From Cellulomonas fimi (lineage in GTDB: Bacteria; Actinomycetota; Actinomycetes; Actinomycetales; Cellulomonadaceae): a DNA stretch of 57,958 bases. This document shows positions 1-9,431 of this stretch, one piece after another; the first letter of the stretch is position 1, and the number at the start of each line of letters is the position of its first letter. The DNA is taken from positions 1 through 57,958 of the forward strand of contig NZ_JABCJJ010000020.1 in assembly GCF_012952065.1 (NCBI RefSeq), written 5' to 3'. The notes under the pieces are model-generated. The model was given only the letters and a program-made list of their open reading frames with translations. It was not told the origin of the DNA and made no database searches. The position numbers and the translations under genes were made by a program.

Positions 1-1
1 G

Positions 2-124
2 AACGGTCGGCTCGAGCACCTACGCGGCTCTGCCCTCGGCTTCCGCAACCTCACCAACTACATCGCCAGATCGCTCCTCGAGACCGGCGGATTCCGACCC
101 CGACTACACCCTCGATCCGGATGA
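2..124 (+). mobile_element. C-terminal end of an ISL3-family-type transposase (truncated by window edge)
   Basis: The frame is open from base 2 to a TGA at 122-124 and encodes 40 residues. They include LRGSALGFRNLTNY, IARSLLETGGF and a basic tail ending HPRSG. I recognise this as the end of actinobacterial ISL3-family transposases (DDE, cut-and-paste). The N-terminus lies outside the window, so intactness cannot be judged. With the low-GC-bias, frameshifted DNA that follows, it suggests the left 1.7 kb is a mobile or decayed zone. The family call is from memory of the C-terminal motif. Confidence 0.7.
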
Positions 125-180
125 GCCCGTTACTGCTACGTTCAGTCCTGCCGGGGGCGACGTAGAGAGGCGAGGTCAGA

Positions 181-483
181 ATGCGGGTCGATCGCGAGAG
201 CAACGTGACCAACCTTCCGCTCGTCCGGCCGACATTTCATGTCGTGCTTTGGTCGCGCTCGCCGTGGCACGAGGCGGGAACGACTCCCGGGTTCGTCGCT
301 GACGAGTATCGGGTGCGAGACGTCACCGACGTAGTTGACGTCCTGGATTGGGCGCGCACGCGCTCCGCCATCTGGGGAGTTTACGTTGAACTCCAGGACG
401 GCGATTCCACTCTTCTCGCGCGCATCGCAGGCACGGACCCGAGTGAAGGCGCCGCGTTTGAAGTGCGCGCCGTCCGGGACTGA
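181..483 (+). CDS. Hypothetical protein, 100 aa
   Basis: An ATG at 181 follows the purine-rich stretch GAGAGGCGAGGTCAGA, and the ORF ends at TGA 481-483. The product is soluble, with no signal peptide or membrane segment. It is moderately acidic, with the readable stretches FHVVLWSRSPWHEAG and YRVRDVTDVVDVLDWA. I do not recognise a family. Codon third positions are less GC-rich than in the main chromosome part of the window, which fits acquired DNA next to a transposase. It lies 40 bases before the frameshifted secreted-protein gene on the same strand and could be co-transcribed with it. The opposite-strand ORF over the same bases looks like a shadow. Confidence 0.5.
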   Translation: MRVDRESNVTNLPLVRPTFHVVLWSRSPWHEAGTTPGFVADEYRVRDVTDVVDVLDWARTRSAIWGVYVELQDGDSTLLARIAGTDPSEGAAFEVRAVRD

Positions 484-523
484 CCACAGGCTTCTTGACC
501 GAACGAAGAAGGGGAAACCTCTC

Positions 524-1070
524 ATGAACTTGCGATCAGTGCGCGCCGCATGCGCCCTAAGTCGTTGTCGCTTTGGTGGGCAGCCTGGGAGCGGCGCCGG
601 CTGGTGCGGCCACCGGCCCCGGCGGGGCCGTCATCACATGTCTGGTCAAGTTCAACAACCCCCACGGGTCGACCCACGTGAGGGGGACGATCAACGCAAG
701 CGTCACGACGACCTGCACGGCGCCAGTCGACGTGATTACGCCGTTCTTTAGACTCAATGATCTCACTCGCGGCCGCACGGCTTATGCCGCCAATACAAAG
801 GTGTACAACACGAGCAGATCTTACGCTAATGCGGCATTGTCCTGCGCGCCGGGAACTTATCAAGGGACCGGTTCAGTGCAGATTCGATTCCCTGCGGGTT
901 TTACACCGCGCTATCAATATCCCGAAGGCGCGAGTCAAGCACTTGGAATTGCGTGCGGAGTTGCGTATAGTGCGCCGACCGCGGCCGCGCAGGAGATTTC
1001 GCTCGCCCCCGGCACTCAGATCCTGGCCGACGGTTCGGTGGTATTGACTCTGACGGCCGAGCGCGAATAA
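524..1070 (+). pseudogene. Secreted hypothetical protein broken by a 1-nt insertion in its signal peptide
   Basis: The ATG at 524 has a good Shine-Dalgarno (AAGGGGAAA, about 509-516) and starts MNLRSVRAACAL. The frame is then lost at about base 560. Dropping one A of the AA at 559-560 gives VVVALVGSLGAAPAGAA, which completes a textbook signal peptide with an AxA-type cleavage site and joins the ORF that runs to TAA 1068-1070. The restored protein is about 181 aa. The mature part (GPGGAVITCLVKFNNPH and onwards) has several cysteines and is rich in Thr, Ser, Ala and Gly, as in small secreted actinobacterial proteins. I recognise no catalytic domain. Either the gene is a recent pseudogene or the extra base is a sequencing error. 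A TTG restart at 573 would drop most of the signal peptide. Confidence 0.7.
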
Positions 1071-1686
1071 TCGAGTTCACCGCTTACAACGTTCGAGTAC
1101 CGTCCGCCGCGGTTCGGGGAGCTTGGGCGCAGGACCACTGCCGCCATCTCCTGGTCGTCAGGCAGGCCAATGCGCTGCGCCTGGGCGGCGATGGCGCCGG
1201 ATTCGACAATTCGAGCTCACCGACAACCGAGGTCACGGGTGATCCCCGCCCTTTCGGCGATTGCAGCATCGTCTGCCAGCGCTCAACTTGGTCAAGTTTA
1301 GATGAGAATCAACGACTATTCCGCAGGTGTCATGAGACAAGACGGCCGCCGGGGTGACCGCCGTGCAGATCGCGGAGAAACGCGGCGGGGTTCGGCGGGG
1401 TGTCGAGCCTCTCAGCTCGGCCCACGACGAGGCTGATCGCGCCGTCTTGCTCCAGGTTGACTAGGACCGTTTGCACGCCGGGTAGCGGGATCTCGGCCTG
1501 GGCATGACGCCGCCGGTGGCCAGCCCGCTGCCACGGTCGTCGGTGCGGTGGGCACCGGGTAGGGAGGCGCCACAGGGCCCACAGGTGGGTTGGTGACTTG
1601 TCGCGGCGCCGACCTGCCGCGATCCCGACGGCCGCTTCCACGAGCCGCCCGTTGCCTCGTGAGCGAACGGAGCCCTACCCAGTTGA
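1071..1686. other. 616-base stretch without a supported gene
   Basis: Several ORFs of 60-105 codons exist on both strands, but none has a convincing ribosome site and codon pattern together. The minus-strand frame covering 1330-1641 contains the protein-like run IPLPGVQTVLVNLEQDG and could be a relic of a displaced gene, but I cannot assign it. The stretch separates the mobile left edge from the M1 peptidase gene, whose stop is at 1687. Confidence 0.5.
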
Positions 1687-3018
1687 CTACGCCAGCAAAG
1701 CCGGGAGGCGGGGCATATCGAGCCACGCACGCAACTGGGACGTAACCTTGACAACCAGCACGTCTCCGCCCACGCCACCCGCGGCGTCGACCGTGTGCGC
1801 CCGGAAGTCCTCCGTCGTCACCACACCACCTGCGTGCCGCGCCGTCCACGACCGCAGCAGGTCGAAGAATCCCGCGTCCCCCAGCGCCCCCCGCACCGCG
1901 TGCAACGTCAACGCCCCGCGCTTGTAGATGCGGTCGTCGAAGATCCGCTCGTACCCCGGGTCGGCGAGCACCAGGTCCTGGGGACGACGTCGGAGCCGGG
2001 CGTGCCAGAGCCGGGCCAGCTCGTCCGCCGTCGGCCCGCCCGATTCCTCGGACCAGAGCCACTCCGCGTAGCAGGCCGGGCCCTCGTTGAGCCAGATGTG
2101 CTGCCATGACGCCACCGACACCGCGTTGCCGAACCACTGGTGCGCCAGCTCGTGCGGCACGAGCCGCTCGTCGTCGCTCCCGGGCAGGAGATGGTTGGCC
2201 CCGAAGATCGCCATGCCCTGCGCCTCGAGCGGGATCTCGAGCTCGTCGGCCGTGACGACCACGGTGTACTCGCCGAACGGGTACGGACCGAACAGGCTCT
2301 CGAAGTGCGTCACCATGCGCCCCTGGCTCGAGAACGCCGTGCGCGCGGCGGCTGCGAGCGTGGGAGGCACCACGGCGACCTGCCGGACCGGCTCCTCGGC
2401 CAGCACGACCTCGTCGTACTGCCCCACCTGCACGGTCGCGAGGTACGTCGACGTCGGCGCCCGCTGCTCGTAGACCCACGTGGTCGCCCCGGCCCGCGCG
2501 CGGCTCGACACGAGCGTCCCGTGCGCGACGGCGCGGTACGGCTTCTCGACCGTGATCGACGTGCGGTACGTCGCCTTGTCGTCCGGACGGTCGTTGCAGG
2601 GGAACCACGACGGCGCGCCCGTCGGCTGGTTCGCGCACAGGGCTCCGTCGGTGAGCTCCTCCCAGCCGACCGGCCCCCACGGGCTCGGCACCAGGACGGG
2701 TGCACCGGCGTACGTGACGGTCACCGTCAGCCGGGCACCCGCCGACGCCGTCTCCCGCAGCCGGAGCACGAGGCGTCCCGACCGGTGCGAGTAACGCGCG
2801 AGGGAGGCTCCCGAGACCGCGACCTTCCGGACCGCCAACCCGTGCAGGTCCAGGGCGATCGCGTCGACCGGCTCGAGCGTGACCACGGAGAGGGTCGCGG
2901 TGCCGTCCAGCCGGTGGCTCGCGACCCGGTACGTCAGGTCGAGGCCGTAGTGCTCGACGTGGAAGTCCCGCGCACCGTGGTTCGGCTGGTAGGGCTCGAG
3001 CGCGGTCGCGGCGCTCAC
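1687..3018 (-). CDS. M1-family zinc metallopeptidase (aminopeptidase-type), 443 aa
   Basis: The start is GTG at 3018, sharing GTGA with the stop of the upstream synthetase gene; an upstream extension in the same frame is only a shadow. An N-terminal M1 beta domain (DFHVEHYGLDLTY onwards) leads into the catalytic domain. The zinc site is HELAH at residues 289-293 with the third ligand E312 in WLNEGPA. The substrate-side motif QGMAIFGANHL (about 267-277) replaces the usual GxMEN, as in other actinobacterial short M1 proteins. The C-terminal helical domain of classical 850-aa aminopeptidases is absent; about 440 aa is normal for this short branch. No signal peptide is seen, so the product is probably cytoplasmic. 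The coupling to a Pls-like synthetase suggests it trims or degrades that enzyme's product, which is an inference. Confidence 0.88.
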   Translation of the reverse strand: MSAATALEPYQPNHGARDFHVEHYGLDLTYRVASHRLDGTATLSVVTLEPVDAIALDLHGLAVRKVAVSGASLARYSHRSGRLVLRLRETASAGARLTVTVTYAGAPVLVPSPWGPVGWEELTDGALCANQPTGAPSWFPCNDRPDDKATYRTSITVEKPYRAVAHGTLVSSRARAGATTWVYEQRAPTSTYLATVQVGQYDEVVLAEEPVRQVAVVPPTLAAAARTAFSSQGRMVTHFESLFGPYPFGEYTVVVTADELEIPLEAQGMAIFGANHLLPGSDDERLVPHELAHQWFGNAVSVASWQHIWLNEGPACYAEWLWSEESGGPTADELARLWHARLRRRPQDLVLADPGYERIFDDRIYKRGALTLHAVRGALGDAGFFDLLRSWTARHAGGVVTTEDFRAHTVDAAGGVGGDVLVVKVTSQLRAWLDMPRLPALLA

Positions 3019-6000
3019 GCGGCCCCGCCGCCCGCACCGACGCGCCGTCGTGCGTCGTCGGCCGCGTGCCACGGCGCGATCGGGTTGCCGACCCACCGGG
3101 TCCCGGCCGGGACCGCCTCGCCCCGCAGCACGAGCGAGGCCGGGCCGACCGTCGCACCGGCACCGATCCGCGCGGCCGGGAGCACGATCCCGTGCGGGCC
3201 GAGCGTCGCGCCGTCCTCCAGCACCACGGTGTCCAGGCTCATCACGCGGTCGTGGAAGAGGTGGGTCTGCACCACGCACCCCGGTCCCACGGTCGCGCCG
3301 TCGCCCAGGTGCACCAGGTCGGCCTCGGGGAGCCAGTACGTCTCGCACCACACGCCGCGGCCGACCCGCGCACCCATCCCCCGCAGCCACCACACCAGCG
3401 CGACGCTACCGGTCGCCGGGTCGGCGAGGTACGGCGCGGCCACGGACTCGGTGAAGGTGTCCGCGAGCTCGCCGCGCCAGACCGCCGAGCTCCACAGCGG
3501 GTGCTCCGTGGGACGGAACCGCCCGACGAGCACCCACTTCGCCGCGATCGTGACGAGCCCCGCGACCGCACCGGCCGCGCACAGCACCAGCCCCGCCGTC
3601 GCCGCCGCGACGCCCCAGCCCGCGGCCAGCGCGACGGCCTGCAGCCCGAGCACGACGCCGAGCGCGACGAGGCACGTGACGACGGCCGGCACGAGCCGGC
3701 ACAGCTCCACCAGCCCGCGCAGCACCTTGAGCCGGGTGGGCGGCTCGTACGTCCGCGACGGGTCGTCGAGCGTCGCGGCGCGCGGCAGCTTGACCGGCGG
3801 GCTGCCCAGGTAGCTCAGGCCCGGCCGCGTGCGGTTCGGCGTCGCGGAGAGCACGGCGACCAGGCCGTTCTTCGCGACCGTACGTCCCGGCGCCGTCATG
3901 CCCGAGTTGCCCACGAACGCGCGGCGGCCGACCTTCGCCGAGGCGATCCGTACCCAGCCACCGCCCACCTCGTAGGGCGCGACCATCGTGTCGTCGGCCA
4001 GGAACGCACCGTCCCGCAGCCGCATCATCGACGGCAGCCCCACGACGGTGGAGATCTCCGTGCCCTGCCCCACCTGCGCTCCGAGCAGCCGCAGCCACGC
4101 CGGCGTCGCGACCGACGAGTAGAGCGGGAACAGGATCGTCCGCGCGGCGTCCATCAGTCGCTCGACGCCCCAGGCCTGCACCGCGACGCGCGAGCGGGCC
4201 GGGTGGTAGCCCTCGGTCAGGCCGCGGCTGCCGAGCCGGACGCCGACGACGACGAGCAGCGCGTAGACCGCGTACGCGACGAGCGCGGCGCCGGTCCCCG
4301 CCAGGAGCGCCGGGCCCACGGCCGCGCCGAGGTCGGGCGCGTCCCGCACCGCGAACCCGACCAGCAGGAGCCCGACCGCCGCCGCGACCAGCGGCAGCAC
4401 GGCGAGCGCGAGCCCGACGCCCGCGTACGCGACGACCCACCGCATCCGCCCCGGGGAGTCGGGACGCTCCGCGGGCCAGGGGTGCCGCGCCTCGTGGGCC
4501 CGCCGCGCGGGCGACCCGATCCAGTACTCGTCGGACCCGGTGGTGCCGTGCACGGCCGAGCCGGCCGCGACGTCGGTCCCGGAGCCGACGACGGCGCCCG
4601 GGTAGAGCACGCTCCGCGCACCGACCGTGGCGCGCGGCCCGACGACGACGCGGCCGAGGTGCAGCGCGTCGCCGTCGACCCAGTAACCCGAGAGGTCGAC
4701 CTCGGGCTCGACCGAGGACTCGCGCCCGAGCGTGAGCATGCCCGTCAGGGGCGGCACCGAGTGCAGGTCGACGTCGCGCCCGATCCGGACACCGAGCGCC
4801 CGCGCGTACAGGCCGACGTAGGGCGCGGTGGCGGGCGTGACCGCGCCGACGCCGTCCGCGAACCGCTCGGCCGCCCAGAGCCGCAGGTGGACCGAGCCCG
4901 CACGCGGGTACGTCCCCGGCCGCACCCCGGCCAGCAGCGCCCGCGCGGCGAGCGCGCTCAGGCCCATGCGACCGACCGGGCTGATGGTCAGCAGCCACCC
5001 GGCCGCGACCCACCACCACGAGACCGGGACGGCCCAGGGGACCGACCACGCCGCGTCCAGGAGCGCGTTGAGCGCCGCGAGCACGGTGAGCCATCGCAGG
5101 CCGACCACCGAGCGCACCACGACCAGCACGAGGAGCTGGAGCGCCTGCGCGCCGACCGGGACAGGGCGGACGGGCGCGACGACGGGTGGCGCGTCGTCGG
5201 GCGCGGTGCGGCGCAGCCCGTCCAGGTGCGCCGCCAGCTCACCCACGGTCGGGTTCGCGTAGACCGCCGCGACCGTCACCTCGGGGTAGCGGGTCCGGAG
5301 CGCCGAGACGAGCTGCGCCGCGGTGAGCGAGCTGCCGCCGCGCGCGAAGAAGTCGTCGTCCGAGGCCGCGGGGTGCACGCCGACGACCGCGGCCCACTGC
5401 TCCCCCACCCAGGCCTCGGTGCCGCGCAGCGTGCTCGCACCCGCCGGCCGGTCGAGTCCCTCCACCGGCCACGGGAGCGCGTCCCGGTCGACCTTGCCCG
5501 ACGTGCGGGTCGGGATCTCGCCGACCGGCGCGAGCAGCGGCACCATCGAGCCGGGCAGGAGCTCGCGGAGACGGGCCAGCAGGTCCGGGGTGTCGAGGTC
5601 AGCCCCCTGCTGGTCGGCCACCACGTACCCGACGAGCAGCGACGCGCCGGCGGCCGAGCGCCGCACCGCCGCCGCGGCCGCCGCGACGCCGGGCAGCGTC
5701 CGGAGCGCCGCATCGACCTCGGCGAGCTCGATCCGGTGCCCGTTGACCTTGACCTGGTCGTCCGCGCGGCCGACGAACAGCAGGCCGGCGGGGTCGCGGA
5801 CCACCAGGTCGCCCGTGCGGTAGGCGCGCTCGGGTCCGAGCAGCGGGACGGGCGCGAACCGCGCGCCGTCCAGCTCGGGGTCGAGGTACCGCGCGACGCC
5901 GACCCCACCGATGACCAGCTCGCCGGTCTCCCCCGCGGCCACCTCCTCGCCGTCGGCCCCGACCACAGCGAGGTCCCAGCCGTCGAGCGGCAGCCCGATA

Positions 6001-7043
6001 CGGACCGGCTCGCCGGGGGTCAGGAGCGCCGCGCAGGCGACGACGGTCCCCTCGGTCGGGCCGTAGGTGTTCCACAGCTCGCGGTCGGGTCGCCACAGCC
6101 GGTCGGCGAACTCGGGCGGCACGGCCTCGCCCCCGAAGATCAGCATGCGGACGCCGTCGAGCGTCTCGGGCGGCCAGAGCCCGGCGAGCGTCGGCACCGT
6201 CGAGACCACGGTGATCTCGCGCTCGACGAGCCACGGACCGAGCTCCATGCCGGCGCGGACGAGCGCGCGGGGCGCCGGCACGAGGGTCGCGCCGTGGCGC
6301 CACGCGAGCCACATCTCCTCGCACGACGCGTCGAACGCGACCGACAGGCCCGCGAGCACGCGGTCTCCCGGGCCGAGCGGCGCGCCGGCGAGGAAGATCC
6401 GCGCCTCGGCGTCGACGAAGGCGGCGGCGCTCCGGTGCGTCACGGCGACGCCCTTGGGCGTGCCCGTCGAGCCGGACGTGAAGATGACCCACGCGCCGTC
6501 GTCGAGCGTCGGTCGCTCGGGTTCGAGCGTGCCGGCGGCACCCGGTGCACCCGGCGACGCGTTCCCCGCCGGCGTGGCGATCGGCGTGGTGATCGGCGTG
6601 GCGATCGGCGTCCCGTCCGGGCGCAGCAGCTCGACGTCGCCCATGACCACGTCGACCCCGGCCGCGGCGAAGATCGTCGCGGCGCGCTCCTCGGGGTCGT
6701 CGGCGTCGACCGGGACGTAGGCGGCCCCCGCGCGCAGCACCGCGAGGATCGAGACGTACAGGCTCACCGTGCCCGACGCCGCGCGGACCCCCACGCGGTC
6801 GCCGCGCCGCACCCCGGCGGCCGCCAGACGCTCCGCACGCCCGCGCACCGCCTCCGCGAGGGCCTCGTACGTCAGCAGCTCGTCGCCGTCGTCGATCGCC
6901 ACGGCCTGTGGCCAGGCGGCGACCGTCGCCTCGAAGACGTCGAGCAGGGTGCGCGCTGCGGGTGCCCGGTGCGCGGCCCGGAGGGGGTCGCCGACCGAGC
7001 GGTCGTCATCCGCAGCACCGTCCGACGGCGTCGCACCGCTCAT
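3015..7043 (-). CDS. Pls-like single-module NRPS: adenylation, carrier, six membrane segments, three hexapeptide-type domains (1342 aa)
   Basis: I chose ATG at 7043 because the frame further upstream lacks domain sense. An adenylation domain (about 30-525) carries TSGSTGTPKG (189-198), FDAS (237-240), NTYGPTEGT (325-333), YRTGDLV (408-414) and TSGKVDR (514-520). The carrier motif FFARGGSSL has its likely phosphopantetheine Ser at 572. Then come three pairs of hydrophobic segments, each followed by a soluble domain with left-handed-beta-helix hexapeptide character. There is no condensation or thioesterase domain. This is the layout of epsilon-poly-L-lysine synthetase (Pls) and the TIGR02353 'NRPS terminal domain' family, in which the C-terminal soluble domains join free amino acids. 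My hand-aligned pocket code is D-E-T-I-G-T-V-V-K; the acidic second position hints at a cationic amino acid, but this is tentative. A 12-nt tandem repeat encodes TPIATPITTPIATP in a loop. It is co-transcribed with the M1 peptidase. Confidence 0.9.
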   Translation of the reverse strand: MSGATPSDGAADDDRSVGDPLRAAHRAPAARTLLDVFEATVAAWPQAVAIDDGDELLTYEALAEAVRGRAERLAAAGVRRGDRVGVRAASGTVSLYVSILAVLRAGAAYVPVDADDPEERAATIFAAAGVDVVMGDVELLRPDGTPIATPITTPIATPAGNASPGAPGAAGTLEPERPTLDDGAWVIFTSGSTGTPKGVAVTHRSAAAFVDAEARIFLAGAPLGPGDRVLAGLSVAFDASCEEMWLAWRHGATLVPAPRALVRAGMELGPWLVEREITVVSTVPTLAGLWPPETLDGVRMLIFGGEAVPPEFADRLWRPDRELWNTYGPTEGTVVACAALLTPGEPVRIGLPLDGWDLAVVGADGEEVAAGETGELVIGGVGVARYLDPELDGARFAPVPLLGPERAYRTGDLVVRDPAGLLFVGRADDQVKVNGHRIELAEVDAALRTLPGVAAAAAAVRRSAAGASLLVGYVVADQQGADLDTPDLLARLRELLPGSMVPLLAPVGEIPTRTSGKVDRDALPWPVEGLDRPAGASTLRGTEAWVGEQWAAVVGVHPAASDDDFFARGGSSLTAAQLVSALRTRYPEVTVAAVYANPTVGELAAHLDGLRRTAPDDAPPVVAPVRPVPVGAQALQLLVLVVVRSVVGLRWLTVLAALNALLDAAWSVPWAVPVSWWWVAAGWLLTISPVGRMGLSALAARALLAGVRPGTYPRAGSVHLRLWAAERFADGVGAVTPATAPYVGLYARALGVRIGRDVDLHSVPPLTGMLTLGRESSVEPEVDLSGYWVDGDALHLGRVVVGPRATVGARSVLYPGAVVGSGTDVAAGSAVHGTTGSDEYWIGSPARRAHEARHPWPAERPDSPGRMRWVVAYAGVGLALAVLPLVAAAVGLLLVGFAVRDAPDLGAAVGPALLAGTGAALVAYAVYALLVVVGVRLGSRGLTEGYHPARSRVAVQAWGVERLMDAARTILFPLYSSVATPAWLRLLGAQVGQGTEISTVVGLPSMMRLRDGAFLADDTMVAPYEVGGGWVRIASAKVGRRAFVGNSGMTAPGRTVAKNGLVAVLSATPNRTRPGLSYLGSPPVKLPRAATLDDPSRTYEPPTRLKVLRGLVELCRLVPAVVTCLVALGVVLGLQAVALAAGWGVAAATAGLVLCAAGAVAGLVTIAAKWVLVGRFRPTEHPLWSSAVWRGELADTFTESVAAPYLADPATGSVALVWWLRGMGARVGRGVWCETYWLPEADLVHLGDGATVGPGCVVQTHLFHDRVMSLDTVVLEDGATLGPHGIVLPAARIGAGATVGPASLVLRGEAVPAGTRWVGNPIAPWHAADDARRRVGAGGGAA

Positions 7044-7185
7044 CCGCTCGGCCTCCCGACAGCGCCGCGGCAGGTCTGACGGGACGGTCCCGGAGGCCGC
7101 AGGTGTCCTGCGAGCGACTGTGGCACACCGAGGTGAACAGGGAGGGTTACGGAACACCGCGCCGCGTTCGCGCGTTCCCGTGTCC

Positions 7186-8247
7186 ATGACGAGTGATGAA
7201 CTTTCCGGCACCCAGCAGATCCGCCCGCAGCTCACGTTCGGTCTCGACACGTTCGGCGACGTGACCGTCGATCTCGAGGGCCGGCCGGTCCCGGCGCACC
7301 AGGTGATCCGCGACGTCGTCGAGGAGGCCGTCGTCGCCGACCAGGTGGGGATCGACCACTTCAGCGTGGGCGAGCACCACCGGGACGACTTCGCGATCTC
7401 GGCACCCGACGTCATCCTCGCGGCCATCGCGGCCCGCACCGAGCGGATCACGGTCGGGACCGCCGTCACCGTGCTCAGCTCCGACGACCCGATCCGCGTC
7501 TACGAGCGGTTCGCGACCATCGACGCGATCAGCAACGGCCGGGCGGAGATCACCGCCGGGCGCGGCTCGTTCATCGAGTCCTTCCCGCTGTTCGGCTTCG
7601 ACCTGTCGGACTACGAGATCCTCTTCGAGGAGAAGCTCGACCTCCTGGCGAAGCTCCGCTCGGAGGGCCCGATCAGCTGGACCGGCCGCACCCGTGCACC
7701 GCTGCGCACGGAGGGCCTCCACCCGACGACGGAGCGCGGCAGCCTCCCGGTGTGGGTCGCGGTCGGGGGGAGCCCCGAGTCCGTCGTCCGGGCCGCGCGG
7801 CACGGCCTGCCGCTCATGCTCGCCATCATCGGCGGCGCGCCGGCGCGGTTCGCGCCGTTCGTGGACCTCTACCGCCGGTCGACGGCAGGCACGTCGCTCC
7901 CGGTCGGGATCCACTCCCCGGGGTTCGTCGCCGACTCCGACGACGAGGCGCGCGACCTGCTCTACCCGCACTTCAAGACGAACCGCGACCGCATCGGCCG
8001 CGAGCGCGGCTGGCCGCCCGTGTCGCGCGCGGAGTACGAGCGTGAGGCCCGCGAGGGCGCGCTCTTCGTCGGGTCGCCCGAGACGGTCGCGCACCGCATC
8101 GCGGACGCCGTGACGACTCTGGGCGTCGACCGGTTCGACCTCAAGTACGCCAACGGGCCGATGCCGCACGAGCACCTGACGCGGTCGATCGAGCTGTACG
8201 GGACGCAGGTGATCCCGCGCGTGCGCGAGCTGCTCGCCGCCGCGTGA
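7186..8247 (+). CDS. LLM-class flavin-dependent oxidoreductase, 353 aa
   Basis: Start ATG 7186 (MTSDEL); the frame continues upstream without protein sense. The bacterial-luciferase-like TIM-barrel fold is recognisable from LTFGLDTFGD at the N-terminus, DHFSVGEHHRDDF with the flavin-side His pair, the ITVGTAVTVLSSDDPIRVYE strand, and the loop GRAEITAGRGSF. Members of this family use F420 or FMN, and the sequence alone does not decide which. The gene diverges from the Pls-like synthetase with 142 bases between the starts. It overlaps the following rlmC gene by GTGA at 8244-8247, so the two form a translationally coupled pair. The substrate is unknown. Confidence 0.88.
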   Translation: MTSDELSGTQQIRPQLTFGLDTFGDVTVDLEGRPVPAHQVIRDVVEEAVVADQVGIDHFSVGEHHRDDFAISAPDVILAAIAARTERITVGTAVTVLSSDDPIRVYERFATIDAISNGRAEITAGRGSFIESFPLFGFDLSDYEILFEEKLDLLAKLRSEGPISWTGRTRAPLRTEGLHPTTERGSLPVWVAVGGSPESVVRAARHGLPLMLAIIGGAPARFAPFVDLYRRSTAGTSLPVGIHSPGFVADSDDEARDLLYPHFKTNRDRIGRERGWPPVSRAEYEREAREGALFVGSPETVAHRIADAVTTLGVDRFDLKYANGPMPHEHLTRSIELYGTQVIPRVRELLAAA

Positions 8248-9431
8248 CCGCGGGCGCGCCCCGACGGGACGGCCCGGCCACTGCCACCGCCTACGCCGGC
8301 CGGGCGATGCAGTGCTCCTACTTCGACGCCGGACGCTGCCGGTCGTGCACCCTGATGGGCGTGCCGCACGCCGAGCAGGTGGCCGGCAAGGAGCGGCACT
8401 GCCGCGAGCTGCTCGTGGCGTACCCGGGGCTCGAGTGGCTGCCGCCGGTCGCCGGTGGCGGGTCCGGCTACCGCAACAAGGCCAAGATGGTGGTCGGCGG
8501 GACCGCCGCCGCCCCCACGATCGGGATCCTCGACGCCGACGGGCACGGGATCGACCTCCGGGCGTGCGGCCTCTGCAGCCCGGGCCTGCTCGCCGCTTTC
8601 CCCACGCTCGCGGAGTTCGTCACGCGGGCGAACCTCACCCCGTACGACGTGCCCGGACGGACCGGTGAGCTCAAGTACCTGCTGGTCACGGAGTCACCCG
8701 GCGGCGAGCTGATGCTGCGGTTCGTGCTGCGCTCGCAGGAGCCGGTGGCCCGCATCCGCAAGCACCTCCCCGCCCTTCGCGCCGACCTGCCGCAGCTGGC
8801 CGTCGTGTCCGTGAACCTGCTCCCCGAGCACAAGGCGGTCGTCGAGGGGGACCGGGAGCTCGTGCTCACCCGCACCTCGACCCTGCGGATGCACGTGGCC
8901 GGGCTCGACCTGCACCTGCGGCCGCAGAGCTTCTTCCAGACCAACACCGAGATCGCCGCGGCCCTGTACCGCCGTGCGAGCGAGTGGGTCGACGAGCTCG
9001 GGCCGGCGTCCCTGTGGGACCTGTACTGCGGCGTCGGCGGCTTCGCGCTGCACTGCGCCGACCCCACGCGCGACGTCGTCGGCATCGAGACCAGCGTCGA
9101 GGCCGTCGCCGGTGCGCGGCTGAGCGCCCGCGACGCCGGCCTGGGCCGCGTGCGGTTCGAGGCGGGCGACGCGACCGCGTTCGCGCTGGCCGCCGACGAC
9201 GCGCCGGACCTCGTGATCGTCAACCCGCCGCGGCGGGGCGTCGGCGCGGAGCTGAGCGCGTGGCTCGAGCACTCGTCCGTGCGCCACGTCATCTACTCGA
9301 GCTGCAACGCCGTCTCGCTCGCGCGCGACCTGGCCGCGATGCCCTCGCTGCGGCCGCGGCGCGCGCAGGTCCTCGACATGTTCCCGCAGACCACGCACTA
9401 CGAGGTGATGGTGCTGCTGGAGCGACCCTGA
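8244..9431 (+). CDS. rlmC: 23S rRNA (uracil-C5)-methyltransferase RlmC
   Basis: The GTG start at 8244 overlaps the preceding stop. The N-terminal cysteine cluster MQCSYFDAGRCRSCTLMG marks the iron-sulfur site of the RumA/RumB (RlmD/RlmC) family. This is followed by the RlmC-style central domain and a C-terminal SAM-dependent methyltransferase domain. That domain has the motifs DLYCGVGGFALHCA (SAM), VGIETSVEAV, VIVNPPRRG (motif IV) and YSSCNAVSLARDL with the catalytic Cys of SSCN. The enzyme methylates C5 of a uracil in 23S rRNA (U747 in E. coli). Length 395 aa is normal. It is a housekeeping gene, here coupled to an unrelated oxidoreductase. Confidence 0.92.
   Translation: MTAGAPRRDGPATATAYAGRAMQCSYFDAGRCRSCTLMGVPHAEQVAGKERHCRELLVAYPGLEWLPPVAGGGSGYRNKAKMVVGGTAAAPTIGILDADGHGIDLRACGLCSPGLLAAFPTLAEFVTRANLTPYDVPGRTGELKYLLVTESPGGELMLRFVLRSQEPVARIRKHLPALRADLPQLAVVSVNLLPEHKAVVEGDRELVLTRTSTLRMHVAGLDLHLRPQSFFQTNTEIAAALYRRASEWVDELGPASLWDLYCGVGGFALHCADPTRDVVGIETSVEAVAGARLSARDAGLGRVRFEAGDATAFALAADDAPDLVIVNPPRRGVGAELSAWLEHSSVRHVIYSSCNAVSLARDLAAMPSLRPRRAQVLDMFPQTTHYEVMVLLERP

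Noticed and set aside
1330-1641. Minus-strand 103-codon frame as a gene
   Set aside because: Starts in Arg/Pro-rich noise, no ribosome site, and only a short stretch looks protein-like.
3066-7079. Very long plus-strand open frame opposite the Pls-like gene (over 1300 codons)
   Set aside because: It is a codon-position shadow of a very GC-rich gene: Arg/Asp/Pro-rich with no domain sense, while the other strand has complete motifs.
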